A stretch of 32,929 nucleotides of DNA from Chamaesiphon sp. GL140_3_metabinner_50. GTDB lineage: Bacteria > Cyanobacteriota > Cyanobacteriia > Cyanobacteriales > Chamaesiphonaceae. Both the position numbers and the translations under genes were made by a program. Location: assembly GCF_025361915.1 (NCBI RefSeq), contig NZ_JANYJC010000251.1, forward strand, positions 1 through 32,929, in the 5' to 3' direction. The notes beneath the pieces are model-generated. The model had not been told where the DNA came from and made no database searches. It worked only from the letters and a program-made list of their open reading frames with translations. Below, piece after piece: positions 32,043-32,929 of the stretch (position 1 is its first letter; every line of letters starts with the position of its first letter).

Positions 32043-32741
32043 TTAGGCAGTTACTAGTTCCGGACGCTTGCTATTGCGAACGCCTTTAATTGCTTCGGCA
32101 TAGTCAGGAGCATTAAATACTGCCGAACCAGCGACGATCGCATTTGCACCAGCTTCGATGACTTGCCAGCTATTATTTGGCTTGAGACCGCCATCGACTT
32201 CGATCCAAGGATCTAAACCGCGTTCGTTGCATATTTGACGCAATTTAGCAACTTTGGTGACCGCACTAGGGATAAAGCTTTGACCGCCAAAACCAGGGTT
32301 AACGCTCATAATTAAAACTAAATCGCATAAGTCGAGGACGTATTCGATTAGTTCTAGCGGCGAACCGGGATTGAGGACGACACCAGCTTGTTTGCCAAGT
32401 TCTTTAATTTGTCCCAAGGTACGGTGCAGGTGAGCGGAAGCATTGTACTCAGCATGGACAGAAATAATATCAGCACCAGCTTTGGCAAAATCAGCCACGT
32501 ACTTTTCTGGTTCCACGATCATCAAGTGGACATCGATAATCTTTTTGGTGTGGGGACGAACGGCTTCCACAATCATGGGGCCGATAGTAATATTTGGTAC
32601 GAACCGTCCATCCATGACATCAACGTGAATCCAATCGGCTCCAGCAGCATCCACAGCCCGAATTTCTTCACCTAAGCGGCTAAAGTCTGCCGAAAGGATC
32701 GACGGGGAAATTACCAGGGATTTTTGGCTCATGGTTACCAC
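32043..32741 (-). CDS. rpe: Ribulose-phosphate 3-epimerase
   Basis: A TIM-barrel enzyme of 229-232 residues interconverting ribulose-5-phosphate and xylulose-5-phosphate in the Calvin cycle and the pentose phosphate pathway. Family motifs seen are [64 protein letters not shown] and [10 protein letters not shown], which include the metal-binding His/Asp residues and the phosphate-binding loop. The start is either GTG at 32741 or ATG at 32732 (MSQKSLVI); an AGGAG box lies 4 bases before the first and 13 before the second, so this is unresolved. The gene faces psbM, with 204 bases between the two stops. Confidence 0.96.
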   Translation of the reverse strand: MVTMSQKSLVISPSILSADFSRLGEEIRAVDAAGADWIHVDVMDGRFVPNITIGPMIVEAVRPHTKKIIDVHLMIVEPEKYVADFAKAGADIISVHAEYNASAHLHRTLGQIKELGKQAGVVLNPGSPLELIEYVLDLCDLVLIMSVNPGFGGQSFIPSAVTKVAKLRQICNERGLDPWIEVDGGLKPNNSWQVIEAGANAIVAGSAVFNAPDYAEAIKGVRNSKRPELVTA

Positions 32742-32892
32742 AGTTCTCCTAAAATTAAGTTTTTTGTAAAAACTTTAACAGTTTATTTAATTTTAACAGG
32801 GGTGAGGAACTAATTCGCTAAGTTCGGAGATGGGAGTTGGGAGATGGGGGGACGGGGGGACGGGGGGATTTTTAATCCAAATTACTCCTTAC

Positions 32893-32929
32893 TCCCCGCT
32901 CCCCGCTCCCCGCTCCCCGCTCCCCGCTC
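32893..32929. repeat. Heptanucleotide tandem repeat (TCCCCGC x5) at the window edge
   Basis: Five perfect copies of TCCCCGC run into the right edge, so the total length is unknown. A GGGGGAC-type run (32846-32868) lies shortly before it. Confidence 0.85.

Overview
The window comes from a cyanobacterial chromosome. The direct evidence is psbM (a photosystem II subunit), many HIP1-type GCGATCGC/CGATCG octamers, a group 1 sigma factor of cyanobacterial SigA type, DevBCA-type exporter genes, the cyanobacteria-restricted PDZ/radical-SAM protein, COP23-domain proteins, and heptanucleotide tandem repeats typical of these genomes. The species cannot be fixed from the sequence; multiple tandem paralogs and decayed genes suggest a large, repeat-rich genome.

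Left part (1-11.2 kb) is largely core genome with local duplications. Three COP23-domain exported proteins lie on the minus strand (the first cut by the window edge), followed by a small HtrA-like protease, sigA, purH with a clear promoter, two tandem exported trypsin-like/TPR proteins (the first frameshifted near its C-terminus) and nadK. Several small non-coding elements with terminal inverted repeats sit between these genes (849-1152, 6559-6734, 8198-8340; a relative at 20627-20795).

Middle part (11.4-21.8 kb) reads as accessory DNA. It is bracketed by two different tyrosine recombinases (11368-12351 minus, 20882-21841 plus). Between them are an unrecognised protein with probable DNA-binding segments, three tandem small HTH proteins with duplicated upstream control regions, a HigB/HigA-like toxin-antitoxin pair, a 59-aa protein, an unrecognised exported protein, a broken lectin-CHAP-lectin-C39 peptidase gene carrying both an in-frame stop and a deletion/frameshift junction, and an NB-ARC type STAND ATPase with no recognisable effector domain.

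Right part (22-32.9 kb) returns to core and semi-core genes. It holds a TspO/MBR protein and a NADAR-family protein, then a TetR regulator divergent from devB-devC-devA, with two palindromic operators on a near-consensus promoter. Downstream follow a Tat-type Rieske protein, the PDZ/radical-SAM protein and a TolC-family outer-membrane channel. DevBCA plus TolC would form a complete inner membrane-periplasm-outer membrane exporter. The window ends with a 2Fe-2S ferredoxin, psbM with its terminator, and rpe.

The most rewarding points for follow-up are the self-contained TetR/DevBCA switch, the devA-like remnant between devC and devA, the tandem HTH cluster with copied control regions, the doubly broken lectin/peptidase gene, and the small TIR-bearing elements.
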